From the NCBI GenBank assembly GCA_963921825.1, contig OY997589.1:85978523-86042522 (forward strand): a stretch of DNA of 64,000 bases, read 5' to 3'. The position numbers were made by a program, and so were the translations under genes. How positions within the stretch are numbered: position 1 is the stretch's first letter; the number at the start of each line of letters is the position of its first letter. This DNA is from Erodium maritimum (taxonomy: Eukaryota > Streptophyta > Magnoliopsida > Geraniales > Geraniaceae). Of the stretch, positions 1 to 10,595 are shown piece after piece. Below the pieces are notes generated by a model. The model saw only the letters and a list, made by a program, of their open reading frames with translations, made no database searches and was not told where the DNA came from.

Positions 1-185
1 TACTCTTTGTATGGTACAAAGATGAAGAAAAAAAGGGATATGAAAATTTATATTTTTTATTTTATAATTATTATTTTTAAATTTAAATCGTAAGGGTTAA
101 ATCGTTATTTTCATGCAAATGTCAACAAAAAGACAGCTTTGATACTTTTTGCAATCATCAAAGGGATACAAATTGCAATTATACC
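1..185. mobile_element. Family A Mutator-like MITE, right half, cut by window start
   Basis: This is the right half of a foldback MITE seen about nine times in the window (here called family A). It opens with the family's central palindrome (CTTTGTATGGTACAAAG, 4-20) and ends with the inverted terminal sequence around 155-185. The left half lies outside the window. It sits in the intron before the first visible PSS1 exon. It has no coding capacity. Confidence 0.6.
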
Positions 186-259
186 TACTTTATATTCATC
201 ATGTTAGTTTTGTGCAATGTTAAATTGAGATATTTATCTGGGTTCATATTCTCTTCCAG

Positions 260-3245
260 AGTCCTTATCAGACCACATCCTGCTATCTGGCGATTGGTTC
301 ATGGAATGGCTGTTATCTACCTCGTTGCTCTCACATTTTTGCTGTTCCAGGTTAGTCGCAAGAAAACTTTCCCTACTATGCAACTTCTAATGCTATATTT
401 CCCACTTACTCTTCTACTTGTCCATTATTTTAACTTAGACATTTAGTTGCTGACAGTGGCTTGTCTTTGTCCTCCAGAAACGCGATGATGCTAGGCAGTT
501 TATGAAGTTTCTCCATCCAGATCTTGGCGTTGGTAATTTTTTTGGGGTACCATATACTGTTAATTAACATATCAGCTGGGAGAAGTTCATTGCAATATTA
601 ATACTTAACTCAAGATCAATATGCCCTTCTGCATCATTAAACCGGCCGCACTCTCTTTCATGCAGAACTTCCTGAAAGATCGTATGGAGCCGATTGTCGC
701 CTCTATGTACCTGAAAATCCCTCAAACAGGTTTAAGAACATTTATGTATGATACTTCACTCAAGATTAATATTGATTTTAGGGACAATTGCAAAAAAAGT
801 ACCCTGAGGTATTCACTTTTTGCAAGTTGTAGTCCTTTTCTTTGATAATTGCATAAACATGCCTTTTTGTTGCATTTTGTGTTATTAAGTAAAAACAAAA
901 AATCTACTATTTTCATCTCCCTTAATTTTCTTCCTCTTTGTACTGTACAAAGAGTAAGAAATTTAAGGGACATGAAAATTTGGATTTTTTTCTTTCATTA
1001 CTATTTTTAAAACTTAAATTTCTAAGTGAAAATCGCCATTTTTAAACTGATTGATACGAAGAGCAACAAAAAGATAAGTTCAAGGCACTTTTTTTGCAGT
1101 TATTAAAGAACAGTACTACAAATTGCAAAACGTGAATATCTCAGGGTATTTTTTTGCAATTGTCCCTTGATTTTACACCAGAACAATATTCGGTGTAACA
1201 AGCGTCTAATGTATTTTGTTCTTTTCCAGGAAACGCTATTTGATGAATTTGTTGTAGCGCATATCTTCGGTTGGTGGGGAAAGGCTATAATGATTCGTAA
1301 TCAGCCCCTTTTATGGGTTCTTTCAATTGGGTTTGAATTAATGGAGGTTAGACTTAAATTTCATGTTTTATATTTGTACGCTAGTTTGTATTGTTTTTTG
1401 GGATAATTGCAGAAAAATACACTGAGGTAGTCACTTCTTTTTGTTGCACTTTGTATAAATTTGTTTCAGAATGACGATTTTACTCTTAGAAATTTAAATT
1501 TTAAAATTAGTAACTAAAAAATCCAAATTTTCGTGGTCCTTAAATTTCTTACTCTTCGTACGGTACAAAGAGGAAGGAAATTAAGGGATTTTTGTCCTGA
1601 AATTATTAATTTTTAAATGTAAATTGTAATGGAAAATCGTCATTGGTATACAATTGCAACAAAAAGAAAGTACAAGGTACTTTTTTGCAATCACCAAAAA
1701 AGGCCACAAGTTGCGAAAAATGAATACCTTGGGGTTACTTTTTGCAATTATTTTTTGTTCTTTTTAAAGTTTTATTTTTATTTTTTTCAGCTAACGTTCC
1801 GTCACATGTTACCAAACTTCAACGAGTGTTGGTGGGACAGCATCGTTCTTGATATACTCATCTGTAATTGGTTTGGTGAGATCTCTTTATCCAAATTGTC
1901 CGGTTTCATATATATTTTGTCAAGCTAGAGTTTGAGTCATTTCTCTGTGGTGATAGCCTCTCATGACAGTCATATTTGATTGACTTTTCAGGTATTTGGG
2001 CCGGAATGCATACTGTGAGGTACTTTGACGGCAGAACGTATGAGTGGGTTGGCATAAGTAGGCAGCCGAACATTTTAGGCAAAGTACGTTCTCAACCCTT
2101 CCTGTTTAGAATTAGAATTACTATGTAAATATTTTCTCGTTATTTGCAAGTACAATATACGGTGATACCGTATTTCCTGTGAGCCGATAAGAATAGTTGT
2201 CTTGGGAGTGGACAAATATTCTTAAGGATGCATGAAACATTTAGTGAAGATAATTGCTGTGAATTGCACATAACTACCTTTATGAATTACCCAGGAACAC
2301 ATGAACCTCCATGGTAAAATTTTCACTTTATACATGACTACCCTTATGAATTTCCATCATAAATTTGGGTTTTCCCATTTGTACTCACTTTCACGCTGAA
2401 CTCTTCTCATTTCAGTTTGATTCCGTTCTAGAAACATCCACAGAATCATATTGAAATCAGAAGATTAAACGCTGAGGATTATTAGTTTTGGGATATTATC
2501 AAATTTTAAACTCACGTGACGAAAAAAGATCTGAAATTTTGATGGTTTGCAGTTTATCATGTAAATGGTGACACGTGGAAGTTCATAAGGGTATTATGTG
2601 TTTGGGAAAATTTACTATGCGGTCATGTGTTTTTGGACAACTCATTACAGTAGTCAGAGCATCTTCACCGCTGGAGGTGATTTGCCCAGCCCTCCCACGT
2701 GGCAAGTGGCCACAACCTTTTCTACCCTCCTATTTTGTGTGCATGGACGATTCGCCTGGGAATTCGCCGTTTTGTATGCATGGACAATTTACCTGGGAGT
2801 TTTCCGGGCGAAAGATCCTTCGCTCAAAGGGTGTGATTTGCTTGAACCCACCCTAAAACCCCTTTTTAGGGTGAATTCGCCCCTGGTGCTCATATGTGCG
2901 GTTAATTCTAGTTCATGTTTGCTACTGAAAATGACAGTATCAAAATCTACCTTGAGGCCTATAAGAATATTTGTGTTTGTTGTTTTAGGTGAAACGGACG
3001 TTGGGGCAATTTACGCCTGCACATTGGGATAAAGACGAGTGGCACCCATTACTTGGCCCATGGCGTTTTATTCAAGTTCTTAGTCTTTGTATCGTCTTTT
3101 TGACAGTGGAGCTCAACACGTTCTTTCTCAAGTTTTGCCTTTGGGTTCCTCCTCGGAACCCAGTGATTATATACAGGTTGATTTTATGGTGGTTAATCGC
3201 TATACCAACTATTCGCGAGTACAACTCTTACCTTCAGGATCGGTA

Positions 3246-3281
<36 letters not shown>

Positions 3282-3880
3282 TGTGGTTTCACTTTGACTT
3301 GGTTAACAATAAGAGACAATTGCAAAAAAAAAATACCATGAGGTATTCACTTTTTGCAACTTGTACCCTCTTCTTTAATAATTGCAAAATGTTTTTCTTT
3401 TCATTACTCTTCATTCAGTCCAAAGAGGTAGCAAAGTTTTCGTATCTTTAAGTTTAAGGTACCTTTCTGCAACTATCAAAGAAGAGGACTACAAGTTACA
3501 AAAAATGAATACCTGAGGCTATTTATTTTGTAATTATTCCTAATAATAATTTACTGTATTGATCTTCAGAAAACCGGTTAAAAAGGTCGGAGCGTTTTGT
3601 TGGCTCTCTCTTGCAATTTGCATTGTCGAGCTTCTTATTTGCATCAAATTCGGACATGGTAACTTCACATTGCCCTGATCATTTGAATTCTCGTTAAATT
3701 TCCCGCCTTTAAATCATAATTTTATATATGTTACTTGTTTATGTTGTACTAGGTTTGTATCCAAAGCCCATGCCTTTATGGTTGGTTCTGTTGTGGTCAT
3801 CTGTTGGAGTCGGTCTTTTGTTCTTCTTGATTGTATGGTCGTGGCAGCTCCATCGAAGTATCATGAGAAAGAGGCTATGA
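260..3880 (+). CDS. PSS1: Phosphatidylserine synthase, base-exchange type (3' part, 5' end outside window)
   Basis: Nine exons are visible: 260-350, 478-532, 666-745, 1230-1346, 1791-1875, 1992-2083, 2989-3242, 3570-3658 and 3753-3880 (stop TGA). All internal junctions are GT-AG and the reading phase carries through, giving about 330 residues of an expected 420 or so. The product exchanges the head group of a phospholipid for serine to make phosphatidylserine in the ER or nuclear envelope. The translation includes [38 protein letters not shown] and [16 protein letters not shown], the conserved polar blocks of the PSS1/PSS2 family, separated by hydrophobic membrane segments. The last exon ends in a membrane helix and a short basic tail. 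The N-terminal membrane region and start codon lie before position 1. Most long introns hold MITEs, but no exon is broken. The family assignment is firm; Arabidopsis At1g15110 is the remembered counterpart. Confidence 0.93.
781..1166. mobile_element. Family A MITE in PSS1 intron, perfect 9-bp target duplication
   Basis: A 386-bp foldback element with long imperfect inverted ends: GGGACAATTGCAAAAAAAGT at the left and its complement-like end finishing in ATTGTCCC at 1166. It is flanked by a perfect 9-bp direct repeat TTGATTTTA (772-780 and 1167-1175), the duplication length typical of Mutator-like elements. The central palindrome CTTTGTACTGTACAAAG lies near 935-951. The element makes up most of the intron between exons 666-745 and 1230-1346. 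Confidence 0.85.
1400..1758. mobile_element. Family A MITE in PSS1 intron
   Basis: Starts GGGATAATTGCAGAAAAATA, ends near GCAATTA at about 1750, and contains the central palindrome (TTCGTACGGTACAAAG) near 1556. The ends are more decayed than in the 781-1166 copy and no clear target duplication remains. It fills nearly the whole intron between exons 1230-1346 and 1791-1875. Confidence 0.7.
2259..2908. mobile_element. Family C MITE interrupted by a second element
   Basis: The left part (2259-2656) matches the intact family C copy at 10063-10499: TTGCACATAACTACCTTTAT at the left end, the GACACGTGGAAGTTCATAAG segment, and a decayed right arm. The right tail (ATGTGCGGTTAATTC, about 2894-2908) lies beyond a 235-bp insertion at 2657-2891. 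It sits in the PSS1 intron between exons 1992-2083 and 2989-3242. Confidence 0.6.
2657..2891. mobile_element. GC-rich short element with GAGCA ends, nested in family C MITE
   Basis: A 235-bp segment starting GAGCATCTTCACCGCTGG and ending CCCCTGGTGCTC, so the outer bases form short inverted repeats (GAGCA/TGCTC) like those of many plant PIF/Harbinger-type MITEs. Its base composition is clearly more GC-rich than the surrounding intron. No clean 3-bp duplication is seen (TCA on one side, ATA on the other). Confidence 0.5.
3246..3282 (+). repeat. Compound (TC)n(AC)n microsatellite at a PSS1 intron 5' end
   Basis: A run of TC followed by AC dinucleotides begins 4 bases after the exon end at 3242, directly behind the GTAC donor. 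Confidence 0.9.
3313..3541. mobile_element. Family A MITE, short decayed copy in PSS1 intron
   Basis: Begins AGACAATTGCAAAAA with the family motif ATGAGGTATTCACTTTTTGC, and ends with GGCTATTTATTTTGTAATTA. The centre is shortened and the palindrome is decayed (near 3405-3425). It lies in the intron between exons 2989-3242 and 3570-3658. Confidence 0.6.
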
Positions 3881-5318
3881 TTCGATTACCCGACTCTACA
3901 GCAGATTATTCTTTGATTCCTTACCGTTGTTACGAGTATATTTGTCGCGGAGTTGTATATACTCGATAAATTGTAAATGATTATTCTGATAGGGGTTAGT
4001 AATTGGTCAGGATTTGATATTTTTTTTCTTCCGAGAATTTGGGAAAATGCTCCGAATGTCATTGCTACAGATTATGTTGATGTCGTTTTGCTTGTGTGTC
4101 GATTTAGATCGTATCGATTAGTGTTTAAGTAGCTAGATAGTTTTGTTGACATTCTTGAACATAATTAGATATCACAGTTTTACATGTTCCAATTAATGAT
4201 GTTTTTGTGCTTGAAAGAGGCAGAAACTGGAGTGCTGGAAAATCCTTAGATATGCAGACAAGACCTACAACATATCATAGATCAGTTTGACAAGTACCAT
4301 GTTTTGTGTTACTTTGGTTTAATTACATATAAGTACCTTTATAAATTGCATACAAACACACAATCCAGAGTAATTTGCACGCACTGTTAAGTTGATGGAA
4401 AAAAACGATTTTTTTGATGGTTTCCTTTTATTCTGTAGAGATGATTGCAAAAAAGCACCTGAGGTGTTTACTTTTTGTAACAGGTAGCTCTCATCTTTGA
4501 CAATTATATAAACTTGTCTTTTTGTTGTACTTTGTATAAATGTCATTCATAATAAACATGAAAATTGTGGGATACAAAAATTTGGATTTTTTTGTTTTTT
4601 TATTTAATATTTTATAAATCTAAATTATAAGGATAAAATCATCATTTTTATCAAAACTGCATCACAAAATAAGTACAAAAACTACATCAAAAAGACAAGT
4701 ATGGGAGCATGTTTAGCTAATAAAAGAAAAGAGGCTAGTAGATACAAAAAATGAATAATTAAAGATACTATTTGCCATTAACCATATTCGGTAATATGGT
4801 GCATTATAAGAATAGTCATGTGTACTACGTGTTTATGGATAATTCATAAAGGTAGTTACTTCCAATTTACCAATTCTATTTACCATTTTGGTTCATAGAA
4901 TGCACCAAAAGACAAATTCATCACATGACAATTGAGTGAGCAACTAATATTTCACAACAACAAAAACTTGTCAATTGAGTGGAGCAACCATTACAATTAT
5001 ACAGTGGGAAGGAAGCTAAATTGATCCCTCCAAAATTATTAAAAAGAATGAGCTAACTCAAAATACAATTCTCTCAAAATTTATTTGACAGCAATGTAGT
5101 TGTGTTGTATATATGACCTGTTAACTCTTTTTGGCAGCCAAAAATCAGCCTCTTGCACTAAAAAATCAATAATCTGAGCCACAAACAAGTTTCAATAACT
5201 ATACTCATCTGCAGCAAGAAATGGAACGAAATTGAGCTTACAGCAACCCCTTCCGTGAAACCATCTGCAGTACGTAATTAAACAATGCATCAGTGTTTGG
5301 GGCACAGAAAATACAGTA
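3881..5318. other. PSS1 3' flank and intergenic sequence with nested MITEs
   Basis: About 3881-4140 is probably the PSS1 3' UTR. It is followed by a family C MITE carrying a family A MITE (4316-4872) and AT-rich sequence to 5318. No protein gene is recognised here. Confidence 0.6.
4316..4872. mobile_element. Family C MITE split by a nested family A MITE
   Basis: The left arm (4316-4437) reads TACATATAAGTACCTTTATAAATTGC-like. The right arm (4784-4872) ends ATTCATAAAGGTAGTTACTTCCAATTTACC. Both match the ends of the intact family C copy at 10063-10499. Between them lies a family A copy (4438-4783), recognised by GATGATTGCAAAAAAGCACC and the CTGAGGTGTTTACTTTTTG block. Family A was therefore active after family C had inserted here. 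Confidence 0.65.
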
Positions 5319-5818
5319 GGGATGATTGCAAAAAAGTACCCGAGACATTTATTTTTTGTAACTTGCAGCCCTCTTCTTAGATAATTGCAGAAAAGTATCC
5401 TCAACTCGTCTTTTTGTTGCAAATTATATGAAAATGACGATTTTACCCTTACAATTTGTATTTTACAAAATAAATTACATACACTTTGTATTGTTTTCTG
5501 TTGAAATTTGTATAAAATGATGGCTTTTACCTTACAGTTAGTATTTGAAAATAATAAGCAAAACAAATCCAATTTTTCTTCCTCTTTGTACCGTACAGAG
5601 AGTAAGAAGTTTAAGTGATCGGAAATTTTGATTTTTTGTTCTTTAATTATCATTTTTAAAATTAAAATTTTCAAGGGTAAAATCATCATTTTGAAACAAA
5701 TTTATACACAATGCAACAAAAAGACAAGTTCATGGCATTTTTTTTGCAATTACCAAAGAAGAGGGTTACAAGTTGCAAAGAGTGAATACCTCAGTGTACT
5801 TTTTTTTGCAACTATCAC
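5319..5818. mobile_element. Family A MITE, 3' of the PPR gene
   Basis: Starts GGGATGATTGCAAAAAAGTA and ends CTTTTTTTTGCAACTATCAC, with the central palindrome TTTGTACCGTACAGAG near 5586. It is longer than the other copies because an internal block around 5430-5560 is partly repeated. The flanks AATACAGTA and AATTCAGAA agree at 7 of 9 bases, a decayed target duplication. It ends 166 bp from the PPR stop codon. Confidence 0.65.
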
Positions 5819-5984
5819 AATTCAGAACCATAACAAAAGCTTCGCTAAATCAAGCTAAGGAATTTAGTTTACCGGGTGAATATTGGAGTGACATTGATTG
5901 GCTGAGACTTTTCTCCAAGATCATGTGTCTTTATTTTCTCTCTCACCAATCAGCAGAGAAACCAGGATCATTTCTCGGGGTTCA

Positions 5985-8177
5985 TCATCTCTTCCAACTA
6001 CCATTTTCTTCCCGGTCTGTGATCAAGCTCTCAAGAAACTCAACTGCATGTTGTTTATGGTCTACGTTTAGCTGCCTCAACAAAATTATGTGTAAAAAAT
6101 CATCCGGCTGAATCCCTTTACAGACCATCTGTTCATACAATCTCAAAGCCACCTCCCAATTCCCATAATTGCAATGCACATTGATAAATATAGTGTATGT
6201 AAACTTATTAGGAACAATCCCATCTTGAACCATCTTATCGAAGAGATTGTAAGCCTCGCTGACTCTCCCCTCTTTGCAGAGTCCATTGATCAGAGCATTG
6301 TAGGTGAAGAGATTTGGAAGAACACCCATTGTTCTCATATCGAAGAAGTACTTGAAAGCGAGTTCTAGCCTTCCATTGATTGCATGCGAATGGATCAAGA
6401 TCGTGTATGTTACAACCGAAGGTGACAAGCCTTTGCTCACCATGGATACGAGCAGCTCTCTGGCTTTGCTGAGATGGCCACGTTGCAACTGTGATTGGAT
6501 TATGCTGGTATAAGTCACAACATCAGGGGCAAGACCGTCATCTGCCATCTTCTGCAACAACTCGTCTACTTCTCCTTCCTCGCCTAGCTCACAGAGGCCA
6601 TGGATGAACACATTGTATGTAATCAAATCTGTTGTTAGCATCTCTTCTTTCATGCACATTGCTCTTGTTGTATCACCAAGTCTTAGTTCAGCTACCATGA
6701 TAGCTACGTAAGCATGGCGATCAGGCACAAGCCCAGCGTGAATCATCTCAGAGAAGAACTGTTTAGCCATTGATAAGCTTCCTGCTTTGCAAGAACCATG
6801 AACTAGGTTTGTGTAGGTGAAGACATCAGGGTTGATCCCTTTCTTCACCATCACTTCCTTGAGCAGCTCTGCGGCCTCTAGGTCACCCGATTTGCAAAAC
6901 CCATCGATAAGAGTATTGTATGTGATGATGTTAGGGGTAATGTTCTTAGACCTCAACTCATCGAACAAGAGAAAAGCTTCACTCATATTGCCTTGCCTAC
7001 AATACCCACATATCAAAGAGTTGTAAGTAATTAAATTCGGAGTCACGTTATTCTCCAACATTTCACAAAACCATTTCCTAGCATCAACCATCCTCCCAAA
7101 CTTCGAAAACCCGTCTATAATCGAACTAAAAGTCACCACATTCGGAGTTACTCCTCTAGCTTCCATCTCGGCTTTAAGGGCTAATGCCTCCTCGAGCATT
7201 CCCTTCTTGCAATACCTACCAATCAAGGGGGTGTAAGTATACGCCGAAACCTCTAAACCCAACTCAACCATGTCCTTAATCAGCTCCTTCGCCTTCTCTA
7301 GCTCCCCTTTCTTCGATAACCCATTAACCATCACATTGAAAGTATCCTCATCGGGCTCACACCCTTTTCTTTGCATTTCAGTCACAAGGTTGAGAGCTTG
7401 TTCTATCATTCCCTCCTTACAATACGTATCCACCAATGTGTTGTAAGTAACTACTGTGGGCTCAATCCCGAACTCCACCATTGCTCTATAAACCTCTGTT
7501 GCTTCATCAACAAGATGCTTCTTCCTCAGCAACTTGAGAACAACATTACAGTTATGATCATAAGGGAACAACCCGATTCGAAGCATCCTGTAGAAGAGAC
7601 TCAAGCAATTCTCAAGCATCATTTGTTTTGCATAAACCCATAGCAACACATTCAAAACCCAAGAACTATCTATCGAGCTCGTTGCAGACCTATCAATCAA
7701 AACATCAGCAACGATTCGATCCAAATCCGCACTAATCAACGACTCCATGACAATGTTAGCAAGCTCAATGTGCCTGCACCGGACGACAATTTCAAGGATC
7801 TCGCAGTAGACGTCCACAGACGGCCTGAAATCCGGTCGGCGCCGGACCCAATCAAAGAAGCAGTAGGCGATTCTGGGTCTGGTACGGATCGAATCGAGGA
7901 CCCGAATCAACAAGTCGGGATCGAGAATGACGTCGCGGAACGTATCATAACAGAAGCCGCCGCGGAAGTCGTCGGAGGAATCGCCGACGGTCTGGTAAAT
8001 GAGGTGTTTGAAATGGGCCTCGGGGAGAGGAGGGTAATAGGTACAGGTGTGGGCAGATGCAGAGGAGGAGGAAGAAGAAGAAGGGACTGGGGAGAGGAGG
8101 CGTACCTTGAGGAAGAAGGAGGAGGAGCGATTAGCAGTGGCAGCCAAAGCTTTTGAAGCTCTCACGCAGAGGGTCAT
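5985..8177 (-). CDS. P-class pentatricopeptide repeat protein, probably mitochondrial
   Basis: A single-exon gene of 730 residues from ATG at 8177. P-class PPR proteins bind organellar RNA one base per repeat and act in RNA processing, stability or translation. The first 40 or so residues (MTLCVRASKALAATANRSSS onward) are rich in A, S, R and L with few acidic residues, like a mitochondrial presequence. From about residue 170 to 715 the protein is a run of roughly 35-residue repeats with the usual VTYNTLIDGFCK-type core and no E, E+ or DYW tail. One repeat (around MCMKEEMLTTDLITYNVFI) is about five residues short. The frame stays open upstream to 8651, with an in-frame ATG at 8525 and a proline-rich stretch. 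I chose 8177 because the upstream part is low-complexity and the presequence starts there. The C-terminus resembles Arabidopsis At1g22960 (from memory), whose neighbour is also the next gene here. Confidence 0.92.
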   Translation of the reverse strand: MTLCVRASKALAATANRSSSFFLKVRLLSPVPSSSSSSSASAHTCTYYPPLPEAHFKHLIYQTVGDSSDDFRGGFCYDTFRDVILDPDLLIRVLDSIRTRPRIAYCFFDWVRRRPDFRPSVDVYCEILEIVVRCRHIELANIVMESLISADLDRIVADVLIDRSATSSIDSSWVLNVLLWVYAKQMMLENCLSLFYRMLRIGLFPYDHNCNVVLKLLRKKHLVDEATEVYRAMVEFGIEPTVVTYNTLVDTYCKEGMIEQALNLVTEMQRKGCEPDEDTFNVMVNGLSKKGELEKAKELIKDMVELGLEVSAYTYTPLIGRYCKKGMLEEALALKAEMEARGVTPNVVTFSSIIDGFSKFGRMVDARKWFCEMLENNVTPNLITYNSLICGYCRQGNMSEAFLLFDELRSKNITPNIITYNTLIDGFCKSGDLEAAELLKEVMVKKGINPDVFTYTNLVHGSCKAGSLSMAKQFFSEMIHAGLVPDRHAYVAIMVAELRLGDTTRAMCMKEEMLTTDLITYNVFIHGLCELGEEGEVDELLQKMADDGLAPDVVTYTSIIQSQLQRGHLSKARELLVSMVSKGLSPSVVTYTILIHSHAINGRLELAFKYFFDMRTMGVLPNLFTYNALINGLCKEGRVSEAYNLFDKMVQDGIVPNKFTYTIFINVHCNYGNWEVALRLYEQMVCKGIQPDDFLHIILLRQLNVDHKQHAVEFLESLITDREENGSWKR

Positions 8178-9273
8178 TGAGGAGCGGAGAAGATAAAGAC
8201 ATGCGTTTTGGCTCCGGTGGGAGCTCGGAGCTAGCTCTGGGTGTGGAGGAGGAGGAAGGGGAGGGTCGGGGATCGGAGGAAGGAGATTAGGGTTCTGGGT
8301 TTTGATTGGCGGAGGTGGAGGAGATGAACTGAGCCTGAGGAGGGGTTTGGTGCAGCCTCGCCGCCACAGAAAGCTTCGTCCTTTTCTTCTACCATAGAGA
8401 GGCTTTGGTGTCGTGGATCTTCTCAGCCCCTGTGTTGGGATCCAACTCCGAGACTTCAAACTCAGTGTCGGGTCGGGTCGGGTCTTCAACAAAACCCACA
8501 CTTCCTTTTGAGTAAGGGAATGCATGGGCGGATGTCCGTTCGAACGGATACGGGATTTGGTTTTTGTGATTCTCGATCTGCTTATGATAAATGAATAATT
8601 AACGGATTTTATTTTATCTATAAAATATACGGATGGATCTGTATAATACATAAATTATAATAAAAAACTAAGATGAAAATTATTTATAAAAAAATTAATA
8701 CTCTTTTTTTATTCAAGGTGAGACAATATGTTTTTGTTATAAAAGAAAAATTGATAGAAAATGAGTCTTTGAGGTTTTTCCTTTTATTTAATGACAATAT
8801 GGGTCGGGCCATTGCGGATATTTACATGAAATTGCTATTGACAATCAGGCAAAGGAAAAAGACCCAAACCCAACCCTTTAAATGTTGTTCATGAGGCTTT
8901 GTGACAGTCCACGTACTAGAATTTAAATCATGGCTTCTATTGGAACGGTAGGGGAAAGTCGATTTTGTAACGAAAAACTACATTATGTATTGTCTACGTT
9001 CCTAATTTTAACAGAATATTTTAACTTTTGTAAATAAACGACCATGGTCAAAGGATAGTGTATTTTAAAAGCGTAGACAATACATAACGTGGTTTTTCAC
9101 AAGTGGACAGTACATAAGGTAGTTTTTCGCAATTAACCCCCAAAACAATTCAGAATGTTGTGCTCAGTACAACATCAATATCATCAAAACCAAGCCAAAA
9201 TAATGTCATTAATCATGAGACAAACCAAAACTTTCCTAGAGAACAATTCCTATTCTTGTGCCAGTGTTCAATC
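8178..9273. other. Intergenic region upstream of the PPR gene
   Basis: Contains the presumed PPR 5' UTR and promoter (8178 to about 8900). The segment 8178-8420 is pyrimidine- and proline-codon-rich on the minus strand. A short inverted-repeat element lies at 8951-9140. Nothing else is recognised. Confidence 0.5.
8951..9140. mobile_element. Short inverted-repeat MITE between PPR and cyclin-D1-binding genes
   Basis: The left arm CGAAAAACTACATTATGTAT and the right arm (which contains ATACATAACGTGGTTTTTC and ACATAAGGTAGTTTTTCG) are inverted copies. Outer ends are GGGG and CCCC. The right arm carries the motif twice. No target duplication was found. Confidence 0.5.
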
Positions 9274-10543
9274 CTAATCACTCAAAGTGACACTTTCTAT
9301 CTGTTCTGCAAGCTCAGTACCATCACAGTGACACAGTTCAGCTTCCAGTGACTTCAAAGACCTCTTCAAACCATCACAAGCTTGAAAGAAAGCCTCTGAG
9401 GTTCCATTAACCTTTTCGAGCTCCCCTTGCATATCACCAACCATACTCGATATCTTCCCCGAAGCTGCTTGTATCGCGGAGATCTCCTGTGGAGGATAGA
9501 GACAGGCACCGAGTTCATCGATCTGCGCACCGACCTCTCTACACAGCTTCAGTAGCTTCTCCAAGGAATTTACGAAATCGCCCCTGTCGTCCGGCTTTTC
9601 CAGCTTGAGCAAGCCCGTGATGGAGCGGATGAGTTCTTTGGTGACCCCGATTGTTTCAGAGACAACCTGGATCGCTGATCGAGCGACTCTCATCTCCTCC
9701 GCTGATAAGTCGTTGCCCAGATCATCCATGTTATCATCATCATCACCATCATCATCATCATCGATAGGAGATTCTTCAGAAGCTTCTGGCTTCAGTTCCT
9801 TGAGCTCGCGGAGTACGTCCTTCATGGAAACGGCGACTTGTGTCATTGCTCGGCCTATTGCTGTGATGTTTGTAGCGGGGATTTTCTTGAGAGCGGAACA
9901 CGATTCCCAAACTGCCCCTACCAGTTGCGGGATTGTGAGTTTCTGGTCCTTGTTTCTTGATCCTGTAGTGTTTCGATTAAAAGAGGTGTTATAAAATGTT
10001 CATGATTTCCTAGGTCCGACAAAAAAATACATGTCATTGCTAGTAATACACAATACCATCAAGGGTTCATTGCACATAACTACCTTTATGAATTTCCCAC
10101 AAACACATGACCCCATAGTAAAATTTTAAGACTACCCTTAAGAATTTCCGCATGTCACTGTCCTACAAAATAGAAGGAAATGACCAAAATTTTAGATTTT
10201 TTTCGTCACGTGAGTTTAAGATTTATAATAACCCAAAGCTACTGAATCCCATCCTTCAATCCTCCGATTTCAATATGATTCAGGGAGGGATTTAGAGAAC
10301 GGAATCAAATTGAAATCAGAAGAGTCAAGTGTGAGTAGTTTTGGGCTACTTTAAAAAGCACACTCACGCGTAAGTCATCTGTCTATTTTGTACGATAGTG
10401 ACACGTGAAAATTGATAAGGTTGTCATGTGTATTAAAAGTTTATTATGAGGTTATGTGCTTGTCGCCAATTCATAAAGGTAACTATGTGCAATTTACCCT
10501 CCCATCAATTGTCTACTTTCATTAATCGTGCTTGTATGTGAGA

Positions 10544-10595
<52 letters not shown>

